64,000 bases of DNA. Origin: Chitinivibrionales bacterium (lineage in GTDB: Bacteria > Fibrobacterota > Chitinivibrionia > Chitinivibrionales > WJKA01). The notes below the pieces were generated by a model. The model worked only from the letters and a program-made list of their open reading frames with translations, was not told the origin of the DNA and ran no database searches. Shown here piece by piece: positions 38,501 through 44,406 of the stretch. The position numbers and the translations under genes were made by a program. Numbering within the stretch: position 1 is the stretch's first letter; every line of letters begins with the position of its first letter. Location of the stretch: the NCBI GenBank assembly GCA_014728215.1, contig WJLZ01000133.1, forward strand, positions 77,129 through 141,128. The letters are read 5' to 3'.

Positions 38501-39350
38501 GTTGTTCCGATTCGCCGGATGGTCCTTCAATACTTTCTTCAATGATGGGGCTCTGGTCGGAATCTTCGATTTCGACAGCCGGCGCTTCACCGTTTTCATT
38601 GAACACCATGTCCATGCGATCGGCAATATCTGATCCGCTGATTTCATTATCGATTTCAGCAGTGAGATCGTCAACAGTCTCTTCAACTTCGATCTCACCC
38701 GTATCTGCAGGCGGTACCAGCTGTTCGACATCATCGGACGGTTCTGTAACGGATTGCTCGTATGACTGTTCTTCCTGCGGTTCAAAGAGTGGTTCTGCGG
38801 TTTCAGCGCCACTTTCAGCATGGTGCTCGGATACCTCCCCGGCATGCCCGGCACCTTCAGCAGAGGGGGGGCTCACCGGCGTTTCCGGCTGGTCGGACGT
38901 TTGAGGTTCAATACCGATGATGGAAAAAATATCGGTTTTTCCGGAACCTGTGTAATTGGCCGAAAGCTTTGCCAGCGAATCGTTTTCCAGATCCATTTTC
39001 AGGAGATATCCATACAGGTCGCCGGCTTTTTCATCCATACCCTGTTTTGAGAAAATGTCCGCCAGCATTTTTATGGCGACCATATTTCTTCTGTCAAGAC
39101 GGCACACGTGAGTGAATTCCTGAATTGCTTCCTGCAGATTTTCCTGCTCAAGATAACACCGGCCAAGGATGATCCGTCCGGTGGCATACCAGGGATGCTT
39201 CTCAAGGCCGTCGACACTCAACTGGATTGCCTGAGGAATGTTTCCCTGTTTGCGGTAGGAATCCGCAAGGCGGGAAAATGCGAGGGACTGAGGATTTTCA
39301 TTCAGCCGTTGTTCAAGCTGCTGGACTTCGGTATCTTTTTGTGATGACAT
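35577..39350 (-). CDS. 1257-residue acidic TPR protein with nine short helical motif repeats
   Basis: N-terminal TPR array (about residues 15-130) followed by ~1000 residues of very acidic, Ser/Thr/Pro-rich, probably disordered sequence. It ends with a single TPR (about 1141-1175: LTPTLADIYYQQGQAGLAVQ) and a Lys/Arg-rich basic tail (about 1210-1257). The acidic part carries nine copies of a 14-residue motif, consensus I-x-G-[DSE]-D-[IV]-x-x-R-[IVLM]-x-E-M-F, at 237, 305, 360, 474, 552, 614, 736, 852 and 977. It also has two copies of FYxIxGENA (895, 1018). FimV of Pseudomonas type IV pili is also large, acidic and ends in a TPR, so a pilus/polarity hub role is possible given pilT downstream. 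No homology to FimV is claimed. Confidence 0.8.
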   Translation of the reverse strand: MSSQKDTEVQQLEQRLNENPQSLAFSRLADSYRKQGNIPQAIQLSVDGLEKHPWYATGRIILGRCYLEQENLQEAIQEFTHVCRLDRRNMVAIKMLADIFSKQGMDEKAGDLYGYLLKMDLENDSLAKLSANYTGSGKTDIFSIIGIEPQTSDQPETPVSPPSAEGAGHAGEVSEHHAESGAETAEPLFEPQEEQSYEQSVTEPSDDVEQLVPPADTGEIEVEETVDDLTAEIDNEISGSDIADRMDMVFNENGEAPAVEIEDSDQSPIIEESIEGPSGESEQQEKSFTPELTDAPISENLGNIPSSDDIASRVETMFGEETGPVVDESETPSLEQTPSQPAAPEPSQPETMNMPPAEDISGEDITSRIEEMFEEETAETNQNDVPSASPADTDTQKYPPQGEDDQLSPAAESTGTPAQADTGKPEQAAQEPESGIYSTPEPEEPAIETGRESDRDTSTQPAAETEQTGADTDIKGDDVTSRIDELFDEKPLNKSQLSDTTTVDLPETDQHGEGSEPPKETDTPYESDSTGTVEQEYGHPPPDEPSGGETDISGDDVTSRINEMFEDNAEDNIAQETNAPEKRLSDTSMQTAEPEGEENTKIEDASVSSADSDISGDDVTSRIEEMFEDTTEEPSADDNAPAENGNESVPGESTLIEEDTREPETQTPNYDTSSAEESIDKAITTENYLPDSIEDAQTIAIDRSAFDEAISEKAHRENQEGLATEDLNVSDEQAAVTGEDLTKRVDEMFSGSDSEEKTAVDNDSPGEMLTAGPTEEQVSDTPPVTDETVDSDTELFAEETADNTTAPQTEDSEQPRTEGSDSEEHIPEDFSTIGESLDESLNEIAVDLPTDIAGDDVSQRLEEMFPDDAGGQTAEDIIPDDESDAEEETEVGGGFYNISGENAENPAEDSSMLKDVDQVELDSSISEFDIPQDENADSDESTKETIALKSEDLEAAQNRQADEVEDTIIEEPSPEIEGSDIEKRLGELFPEESLDSGELAEAIPDDEDDSGDQVSGDFYTIEGENAGPQTTEQSLPEEIGNVEIEEEISEFSDDSGERELEEVSSSHEPPVSGKNRDTVPSNETETMDEVAPLEEPESKSGESHRYPAEETTDEMQEAIKISAEEFPPEEPEPENEGPPTIPDHVLTPTLADIYYQQGQAGLAVQIYSRLLERDPDNERIQNRLVEIKSTMTEEDNATGIRPQQPVPPNKEKKDAPQAKKKKSRRSTKKAVGDKPLKGVRIKRKIRENLKKGRPKSR
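36384..38642 (-). repeat. Nine-copy GxDhxxRhxEMF protein motif array in the acidic TPR gene
   Basis: The repeats encode residues 237-250, 305-318, 360-373, 474-487, 552-565, 614-627, 736-749, 852-865 and 977-989. The spacing is irregular (roughly 50-125 residues) and the linkers share no sequence. Each unit would form a short amphipathic helix with an invariant Arg and Phe, the usual form of a docking motif. Confidence 0.85.
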
Positions 39351-39410
39351 GTTTAATGCTCCTTAAAGGCAACAGTCGGCAAGAGTGAATTATATCTCTC
39401 TTATCTCCGG

Positions 39411-39432
39411 CAGTGTTTAGCGACATTGCCGA
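39411..39432. other. Weak hairpin between the acidic TPR gene and rfaE2
   Basis: GGCAGTG/CATTGCC stem (one G-T pair). It lies 60 nt upstream of the TPR gene start in a 216-nt AT-rich gap. The gap holds no gene; the hairpin could sit in the promoter or leader of the TPR operon. Confidence 0.3.
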
Positions 39433-39566
39433 CAGTGACTTAAGAACAGATAACACTGATTGAATGAATTTTTTTAGATTTGTTTTGTATAAATACAGCG
39501 TTATGCAATTTAATAGTACTATTTAATAATAAGAATATCAATACATTAATAAATATAATCGGAGCG

Positions 39567-40052
39567 TCATGAAGAGCGGATTTTTTCGATAATGCTGCTT
39601 GTGGAATAACCCGATTTCAGTGAAACTATCTTAATTACGCCCCCATATTTTTCAACAACAGGTTTTTCGATTATGTTGTCGGGATAATCACCGCCTTTGA
39701 CATGAATATCCGGTTTTAGTATTTCAAGAAAAGCAAGCGGATTTTCTTCCGAAAAAACAAAAACAGCATCGATCATACACAACGAAGCCAGTACTGCAGC
39801 CCGGTTCTGTTCGGACTGTATCGGACGGTTTGGCCCTTTCAATTTCCGAACACTCTCGTCCGAATTAATACCCACAACCAGGAGGTCGCCAAGCCGGGCT
39901 GCATCGGTAAGGTATTGGACATGGCCGCTATGAATAATATCAAAGCATCCGTTGGTGGTAACCAGTTTCTTTCCTTGTTTCCGGAGCGATTCCAGATGGC
40001 TCTGTAATTCGAATGGTGTGGTGAAAACTTTTTGAAATGGGTTGCATTTCAT
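39567..40052 (-). CDS. rfaE2: D-glycero-beta-D-manno-heptose 1-phosphate adenylyltransferase
   Basis: 161-residue nucleotidyltransferase equal to the C-terminal domain of HldE/RfaE. The N-terminus has TTNGCFDIIHSGHVQYL with the nucleotide-binding HxGH (HSGH). GINSDESVRKLKGPNRPI and VKGGDY are family blocks. It makes ADP-heptose for lipopolysaccharide core; single-domain RfaE2 is common outside the gamma-proteobacteria. The kinase half (RfaE1) is not in the window. The upstream gap of 291 nt also holds the flagellin promoters on the other strand. Confidence 0.9.
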   Translation of the reverse strand: MKCNPFQKVFTTPFELQSHLESLRKQGKKLVTTNGCFDIIHSGHVQYLTDAARLGDLLVVGINSDESVRKLKGPNRPIQSEQNRAAVLASLCMIDAVFVFSEENPLAFLEILKPDIHVKGGDYPDNIIEKPVVEKYGGVIKIVSLKSGYSTSSIIEKIRSS

Positions 40053-40154
40053 ACAATGGCTTCAAATGGACAAATCCGACAGTACATATTGAATTCATAA
40101 ATATACATAACGCAAAATTTGGAGGTGAAATCGTATAGGGAAACAAAAAAAAGC

Positions 40155-40181
40155 TAAAGTATTTATCTGTGGTGCCGATAA
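40155..40181 (+). promoter_or_regulatory. Sigma-28 promoter P1 of flagellin
   Basis: TAAAGTAT at 40155-40162 and GCCGATAA at 40174-40181 with 11 nt between. This is 7/8 and 8/8 of the sigma-28 (FliA) consensus, at standard spacing, 163 nt before the flagellin ATG. Confidence 0.85.
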
Positions 40182-40236
40182 ACGGAATAGGGTTTGATGT
40201 GTACGAAAAAAACGTGCAGAAGACGCCCGAAAGAAT

Positions 40237-40263
40237 TTAAGTGCGCCGAAGTTTTGCCGATAA
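40237..40263 (+). promoter_or_regulatory. Sigma-28 promoter P2 of flagellin
   Basis: TTAAGTGC at 40237-40244 (5/8) and a perfect GCCGATAA at 40256-40263 with the same 11-nt spacer, 81 nt before the ATG. It is a second, slightly weaker FliA promoter in tandem with P1. Confidence 0.75.
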
Positions 40264-40324
40264 TAATTATTAGAGAGTTTCGCTCTCATCAGGCGCAAGG
40301 ATGAAAATGCCTGACATTACACCC

Positions 40325-40340
40325 CCAACAAGGATGTTGG
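40325..40340 (+). promoter_or_regulatory. CsrA-type hairpin at the flagellin ribosome binding site
   Basis: CCAACA-AGGA-TGTTGG: a 6-bp stem whose 4-nt loop is AGGA, the flagellin Shine-Dalgarno, 9 nt before the ATG. ACAAGGATGT (40328-40337) equals the known CsrA target consensus ACARGGAUGU. A second CAAGGATG lies upstream near 40295-40302. In Bacillus, CsrA blocks hag (flagellin) translation through two such sites. Confidence 0.72.
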
Positions 40341-40343
40341 CTT

Positions 40344-41486
40344 ATGAGAATTAATCACAACATATCGTCCATGGTTGGACAGGGCTCCCTGCTCAGGGTG
40401 CACCGGGATATGAACAAGTCTCTGGAACGGCTTTCCACAGGGTTACGGATCAATTCAGCAGCAGATGACGCCGCCGGACTCGGTGTATCGGAAAACCTGA
40501 GAACCCAGGTACGCGGTCTCGGGCAGGCATCGAAGAACGCTCAGGATGCCATTGCCATGTTGAACATCGCCGACGGCGCGTTGCAGGAGCAGACAGAAAT
40601 ACTTCAACGGATGCGTGAGCTGGTGATCCAGGCACGAAACGACACCTATACCGAGACGGAACGGCTCTATATGGGGCAGGAATTCAGTCAATTGATGGAT
40701 GAAATCGACCGGATCGCCGCGACCACCAATTACAACGGCATGCAGATTTTTGCCACCCCCGAGAAAAGCGGTGACAATCCCACTTACGCGGGGAACGATG
40801 CTTCTGGTACTCCTCATAAGCTGGGAGACGCCCGTACTGCCTGGGACAACAATGATGATTCGGTTTTTGGAGCGGACGACAATTCCAGTGCCCACCATTT
40901 TAACATGATGATCGGTGCCAATTACACCGCCGAGGATGCAGCGGCATTTAATTCCGGAACTGATGCCCAGTCTTATGATAAGAACGCGGCGAACATGATC
41001 ACCATTCAGTTCGGACAGATGGATACTAATGTACTTTTAAGTACAATGGCGTCTTTTGCTGTGGATGCTGAGGACATAGTTGAAACCGACGGCAATGCTT
41101 TTGGCTGGGATGCTACCAATGATGTCTATGATGCTACTATGGCAGCAGCCTATGGTGGTGATGATGTGCAGAGTAAGTTCGAGTATCTGCTCGAGGTCCT
41201 TGATGGCGACTCGAATTTTTCAGGGACCGTCGGGGATGTGACCGGTCTTGAGCGGGTCAATAAGATGCGGGCTCAGATCGGCGCCATGACCAATCGCCTC
41301 GAACATGCCTTGACAAATATGGTGAATTCGCAGACCAACCAGCAGAGTGCCGAAAGTAAGATCCGGGACGCAGATTTTGCTTCAGAAAGCACGCAGTTTA
41401 CCAGAAACCAGATCCTGAGCAGCTCGGCAACCGCCATGCTTGCCCAGTCCAATATGGTCCCTCAGGCAGTGCTACAGCTTTTATAA
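40344..41486 (+). CDS. fliC: Flagellin
   Basis: 380-residue flagellin with the conserved D0/D1 ends. The N-terminus MRINHNISSM, LERLSTGLRINSAADDAAGLG and the C-terminus ATAMLAQSNMVPQAVLQLL are classic. The central ~150 residues are short, variable and acidic (many Asp), giving a small surface domain. It is exported by the flagellar type III system, so it has no signal peptide. Tandem sigma-28 promoters and a CsrA-type hairpin precede it, and a terminator follows at 41512. The gene appears monocistronic. The only other flagellar gene in the window is the rod-like gene at 23322. Confidence 0.95.
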   Translation: MRINHNISSMVGQGSLLRVHRDMNKSLERLSTGLRINSAADDAAGLGVSENLRTQVRGLGQASKNAQDAIAMLNIADGALQEQTEILQRMRELVIQARNDTYTETERLYMGQEFSQLMDEIDRIAATTNYNGMQIFATPEKSGDNPTYAGNDASGTPHKLGDARTAWDNNDDSVFGADDNSSAHHFNMMIGANYTAEDAAAFNSGTDAQSYDKNAANMITIQFGQMDTNVLLSTMASFAVDAEDIVETDGNAFGWDATNDVYDATMAAAYGGDDVQSKFEYLLEVLDGDSNFSGTVGDVTGLERVNKMRAQIGAMTNRLEHALTNMVNSQTNQQSAESKIRDADFASESTQFTRNQILSSSATAMLAQSNMVPQAVLQLL

Positions 41487-41511
41487 TCAACCCATCAGAA
41501 TATAATTTTAT

Positions 41512-41540
41512 AAGGGAAGTCTTTGGCTTCCCTTTTTTTG
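41512..41540 (+). terminator. Intrinsic terminator after flagellin
   Basis: AAGGGAAG/CTTCCCTT stem followed by TTTTTTT, 26 nt after the stop codon. Confidence 0.88.
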
Positions 41541-41547
41541 TTTTCTA

Positions 41548-41572
41548 TTCGTACTCATCTGTTACATACGAA
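41548..41572. promoter_or_regulatory. Inverted repeat upstream of the peptide-modification operon
   Basis: TTCGTA (41548-41553) and TACGAA (41567-41572) are inverted arms 13 nt apart, within the 70 nt between the flagellin terminator and the first gene of the operon. Possible operator; no protein known. Confidence 0.3.
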
Positions 41573-41607
41573 CAGAGTGTCATTATTCCAGTGGTTGTTA
41601 AATTAGC

Positions 41608-42444
41608 ATGCTTGTATCTATCGCCGGCCTTAAATTCGCTCTGACCGGCAGTTGTGTCGGAGCAGAGATTATCGATGAGGCCACAGCCGAGTATTTAGGA
41701 CCCTTTGCTTGTACCGGGGATGGTGACTCTGTGGATTTTACTCTCCGCGTAATGGATATTCATGCAATCAAAATGCCTGCAAATCTCCAAAGACGGCGGT
41801 ATGAAATCCGATATGCTGAATCGGAAGGGCGGTTCTTTTTCGAAAATATCCATGCCAGAAGTGTAATCGATCCTTCAGAAAAAGTGATGAAGGCTTCATT
41901 TTTCAATCCCCGTGATCCTCAACGAGTAAGACTTTTACTTGCCCAGTTGCGCCTGCTCGTTTCACTATTGACACTCGAAAATCATGGCCTGCCGATTCAT
42001 GGCGCGGCTCTCTACCGGAACAACCGGTGTGCCATCTTTTCGGGACCGTCCGGAACAGGGAAATCCACCATTGCCAATCTGTTATATCCCCAGTGGGGAA
42101 TATTGAATGATGAATGTGTTGTTCTTCGCCCGGATTCGGACAAATATCATGCCTGGTCGACTCCTTTTGCAAACATGAACACCCGTTCCCGCTGCTCGGT
42201 AAGAAAATTTCCTGTCAATAAGCTATTTTTTATTAAACAGGGTACATCGCTTGAAACCACGGCCATGAATTTTACACAGAAATATTTTTCCCTGCTTCAA
42301 AGCGTCTATACCCTTCCAACAACCCGGGAGCATGGCGCTCTGGCGATGGAGACCGCCGAATCGGTCTGCAGATCCATTCCCATGGAAACACTCGTTTTCC
42401 CCCGCCACAAAGAAACCCTTTTAACGATTGATCGATTATTATAG
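41608..42444 (+). CDS. HprK-like ATP-binding kinase of the peptide operon
   Basis: 278-residue protein with an HPr-kinase-like nucleotide-binding fold. The P-loop is GPSGTGKS (146-153), preceded by IHGAAL (about 128) and followed by ILNDECVVL, as in HprK-related kinases of PqqD-linked clusters. The usual HprK partner HPr is not present. In paeninodin-type lasso peptide clusters, related kinases phosphorylate the precursor peptide. Here the next genes are PqqD-like, radical SAM and a peptidase, so a peptide substrate is likely. Start ATG 41608 has only a weak Shine-Dalgarno. It may match 'HprK-related kinase A', which should be checked. Confidence 0.7.
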   Translation: MLVSIAGLKFALTGSCVGAEIIDEATAEYLGPFACTGDGDSVDFTLRVMDIHAIKMPANLQRRRYEIRYAESEGRFFFENIHARSVIDPSEKVMKASFFNPRDPQRVRLLLAQLRLLVSLLTLENHGLPIHGAALYRNNRCAIFSGPSGTGKSTIANLLYPQWGILNDECVVLRPDSDKYHAWSTPFANMNTRSRCSVRKFPVNKLFFIKQGTSLETTAMNFTQKYFSLLQSVYTLPTTREHGALAMETAESVCRSIPMETLVFPRHKETLLTIDRLL

Positions 42445-42453
42445 GATACTATT

Positions 42454-42717
42454 ATGAACTACACCTTGAAACCGAACCTTTCAATAAAAAAAGTTGCCGA
42501 TGAACTCTTTGTGCTCAACCGGGAAACATCGGAGATCTGCAGTTTCAACAGCACGGGAGCATTCATCTTCGAATGTCTGCAACAGGGAAAGCCATTCGAA
42601 GACATTGCCGATCAATTAACCGAAAACTTCGAGGTTTCGATTGAAACCGCCCACAAAGATCTGGATGGATTTTTGCAACTTTGTGCCGACAATAAATTGC
42701 TTGAAACCACCGAATAA
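42454..42717 (+). CDS. PqqD-like peptide chaperone
   Basis: 87-residue PqqD-family protein (RiPP recognition element type). The pattern LKPNLSIKKVADELFVLN, then SEICSFNSTGAFIFECL and FEDIADQLTENFEVS fits the winged PqqD fold. PqqD-like proteins bind leader peptides and present them to a radical SAM enzyme. It lies 9 nt after the kinase gene and 10 nt before the radical SAM gene, so the three are almost surely one transcript. The partner leader is probably the peptide at 44225. Confidence 0.86.
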   Translation: MNYTLKPNLSIKKVADELFVLNRETSEICSFNSTGAFIFECLQQGKPFEDIADQLTENFEVSIETAHKDLDGFLQLCADNKLLETTE

Positions 42718-42727
42718 ATGGCAGCGT

Positions 42728-43780
42728 ATGCCCCCGAAAAACTTAGACGCCAAATTTGAAGCTCTGGGCTTACAGGGATATCCCAAAACAGCCACCGTAG
42801 AGGTGACCAACCGGTGCAATGCCCGGTGCGGTATCTGCTTTATCGATCACACAGCAGAGCACCAGGACCTTTCAACAGAAAAAATGTATTTCATTCTGGA
42901 TAAACTCGCAGCCAACGGTGTCCTCAATGTGCTGATCAGCGGTGGCGAGCCCTTTCTCCGCAGCGATATTCTCCAAATACTGGAGCACGCAATCGGGAAG
43001 GATTTTTTTGGTCTTACCCTGTATACCAACGGGATAGTGCTTAATGATGACCATATACAATTTTTGATTGCCAACCGGCAGTGGTTTACTGAGATTAAAA
43101 TGTCGGCCTTTTCTCATGATCCAAAGCTCAATGATGCCTGTTTTAATGTTCCCGGCGCCACAGAAAAGATAGTGCATAATGCGGAGCGTCTCGCCGGTGG
43201 GGGACTGAACGTGCGGTTTTCGGTTGTGGCGCTGGATTGCAATGTCGATACACTTCAGGCAACCGAACAATTCTACGCACAGCGGGGATTCTCGATTCAA
43301 GCCTCCCCTTTTCTTATCTGTACCCCCGGAAAGAACGGGACAAAGGACCCCCGGAATTTAAAAAAATTTATGCCCCGCTATTTCAACCATTACTCGAGGG
43401 AGAATATCGAAGCCTTCAAAAAGGTTATGAACAAACGGCTGGCCAATCCCGGTGACCATATCAGGCTTTGTCAGGGAAGTGTCATATCGATCATGGTTGG
43501 TCCCCGGGGTGATATAACTCCTTGCGTATCATTCCGGTCTATGAAAATCGGGTCTATTTTTGACCAACGGCCACTGAATGAAATCCTTCAGTCTTCACCA
43601 GCCTATAAACGTCTCAAGAACATGAAAAAGACCGATTTTGAACCCTGCAGGAGTTGCAGGTTTGTGGGATTCTGTGATGTGTGTCCCGGAAGAATCCATA
43701 CCGCAACCGGAGAACTGGTGTATGCCGAACCGCAGACCTGTGAACATGCCCGGGCCCTCTATTCACTTATGCGGTCGTAG
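42728..43780 (+). CDS. Radical SAM/SPASM peptide-modifying enzyme
   Basis: 350 residues from ATG 42728; the longer frame overlaps the PqqD gene and has no RBS. The radical SAM cluster motif CNARCGIC gives C30xxxC34xxC37. GGEPFLRSDI is the SAM-binding GGE block. The C-terminal third is a SPASM domain with Cys at LCQGSV, TPCVSF, PCRSCRFVGFCDVCPG and TCEHAR, enough for one or two auxiliary 4Fe-4S clusters. SPASM maturases act on RiPP peptides (sactipeptides, ranthipeptides, PqqE, mycofactocin). The neighbouring PqqD protein and Cys-rich peptide support peptide thioether or other crosslink formation, but the bond type cannot be told. Confidence 0.88.
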   Translation: MPPKNLDAKFEALGLQGYPKTATVEVTNRCNARCGICFIDHTAEHQDLSTEKMYFILDKLAANGVLNVLISGGEPFLRSDILQILEHAIGKDFFGLTLYTNGIVLNDDHIQFLIANRQWFTEIKMSAFSHDPKLNDACFNVPGATEKIVHNAERLAGGGLNVRFSVVALDCNVDTLQATEQFYAQRGFSIQASPFLICTPGKNGTKDPRNLKKFMPRYFNHYSRENIEAFKKVMNKRLANPGDHIRLCQGSVISIMVGPRGDITPCVSFRSMKIGSIFDQRPLNEILQSSPAYKRLKNMKKTDFEPCRSCRFVGFCDVCPGRIHTATGELVYAEPQTCEHARALYSLMRS

Positions 43781-43790
43781 CAGGAGAACT

Positions 43791-44225
43791 ATGGAGCATC
43801 TGGCAAAGGCACTCAACTGTTTTTTCTTTGACAAGGGAAACAAGGAGTTTGTTGTTCGGGGCGGATCAATGGCGCCGCTTTTACGTGACAGACAAAAGAT
43901 AATAGTTGCCCCGCTCTCATCTCCTCTGAAACATGGGTGGTGTTATGTTTTCCGGGCAGGGGAAAAATTAATTATTCACCGGCTTGTCAGGGTGAAAAAT
44001 GACAGGGCGCTGTTTGTTGGAGACCATTCTCCAAAGGTGCATGATATTCCTGTCTCTGATATTATCGGCCGGCCACTAATAAAGGAAAAATCGATGACCC
44101 GGTTGATAATTCATGCCATTAATTGTATCTTTTTACAGAGGCTCGGTTTTATTCCGAAGTCGTTCGTTGTCCGTACAAAGCTCATTCAAATAACCGCAGC
44201 ATTCTTTAGCAAAGGCAAAGCATAA
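43791..44225 (+). CDS. S24/S26-type signal-peptidase-like protein
   Basis: 144 residues from ATG 43791, preceded by AGGAGA; a longer frame into the upstream gene has no RBS. GGSMAPLL holds the Ser26-Met motif of S24/S26 serine peptidases. LIIHRLVRV has His63 where E. coli-type signal peptidases have Lys, as in ER/SipW-type enzymes. There is no N-terminal anchor; a hydrophobic stretch (LIIHAINCIFLQ) lies near residue 105-118. In a RiPP operon this would fit removal of the leader peptide. The catalytic His/Lys substitution and lack of anchor suggest a cytoplasmic or peripheral processing peptidase. It overlaps the peptide gene by TAATG. Confidence 0.75.
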   Translation: MEHLAKALNCFFFDKGNKEFVVRGGSMAPLLRDRQKIIVAPLSSPLKHGWCYVFRAGEKLIIHRLVRVKNDRALFVGDHSPKVHDIPVSDIIGRPLIKEKSMTRLIIHAINCIFLQRLGFIPKSFVVRTKLIQITAAFFSKGKA

Positions 44226-44401
44226 TGGCCAGGAAACGCAAACCCTACGAAAAACCGGAAATAATAAAAGCGGTCATCTCCTCTGAGACCTTGAGCGCCC
44301 AATGCTCAGACCCTGTTGCCGTCGCCCCGGGATTTGTCGGATTTACAACTCCACTGTGTAATGGTTGCAGCAGCTGCAAAGAGGGTGTCGCCTCTGGATA
44401 G
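44225..44401 (+). CDS. Candidate 58-residue RiPP precursor peptide
   Basis: Small ORF found by eye, starting in a TAATG overlap with the peptidase gene; AAAGGC lies ~8 nt upstream. It reads MARKRKPYEKPEIIKAVISS, then ETLSAQCSDPVAVAPGFV and ends TPLCNGCSSCKEGVASG. The basic N-terminus with a YEKPEI element resembles leaders that bind RiPP recognition elements. The C-terminal 15-18 residues hold Cys45, Cys48 and Cys51 (CX2CX2C), with another Cys at 27. It has no signal peptide and no membrane segment. No homologue can be named. Context (PqqD, radical SAM/SPASM, peptidase, HprK-like kinase) makes a modified peptide the best call. Confidence 0.72.
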   Translation: MARKRKPYEKPEIIKAVISSETLSAQCSDPVAVAPGFVGFTTPLCNGCSSCKEGVASG

Positions 44402-44406
44402 GCATC

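Noticed and set aside
37598-38904. Long antisense reading frames over the acidic TPR gene, e.g. 223 residues on the minus strand and 231 residues on the plus strand
   Set aside because: They arise from the biased GAA/GAT-rich codons of the real gene; their Ser- or Pro-rich products lack RBS and any domain.
42454-43780. Pyrroloquinoline quinone synthesis (PqqDE)
   Set aside because: No pqqA-type Glu/Tyr peptide, pqqB or pqqC; the nearby peptide is Cys-rich instead.
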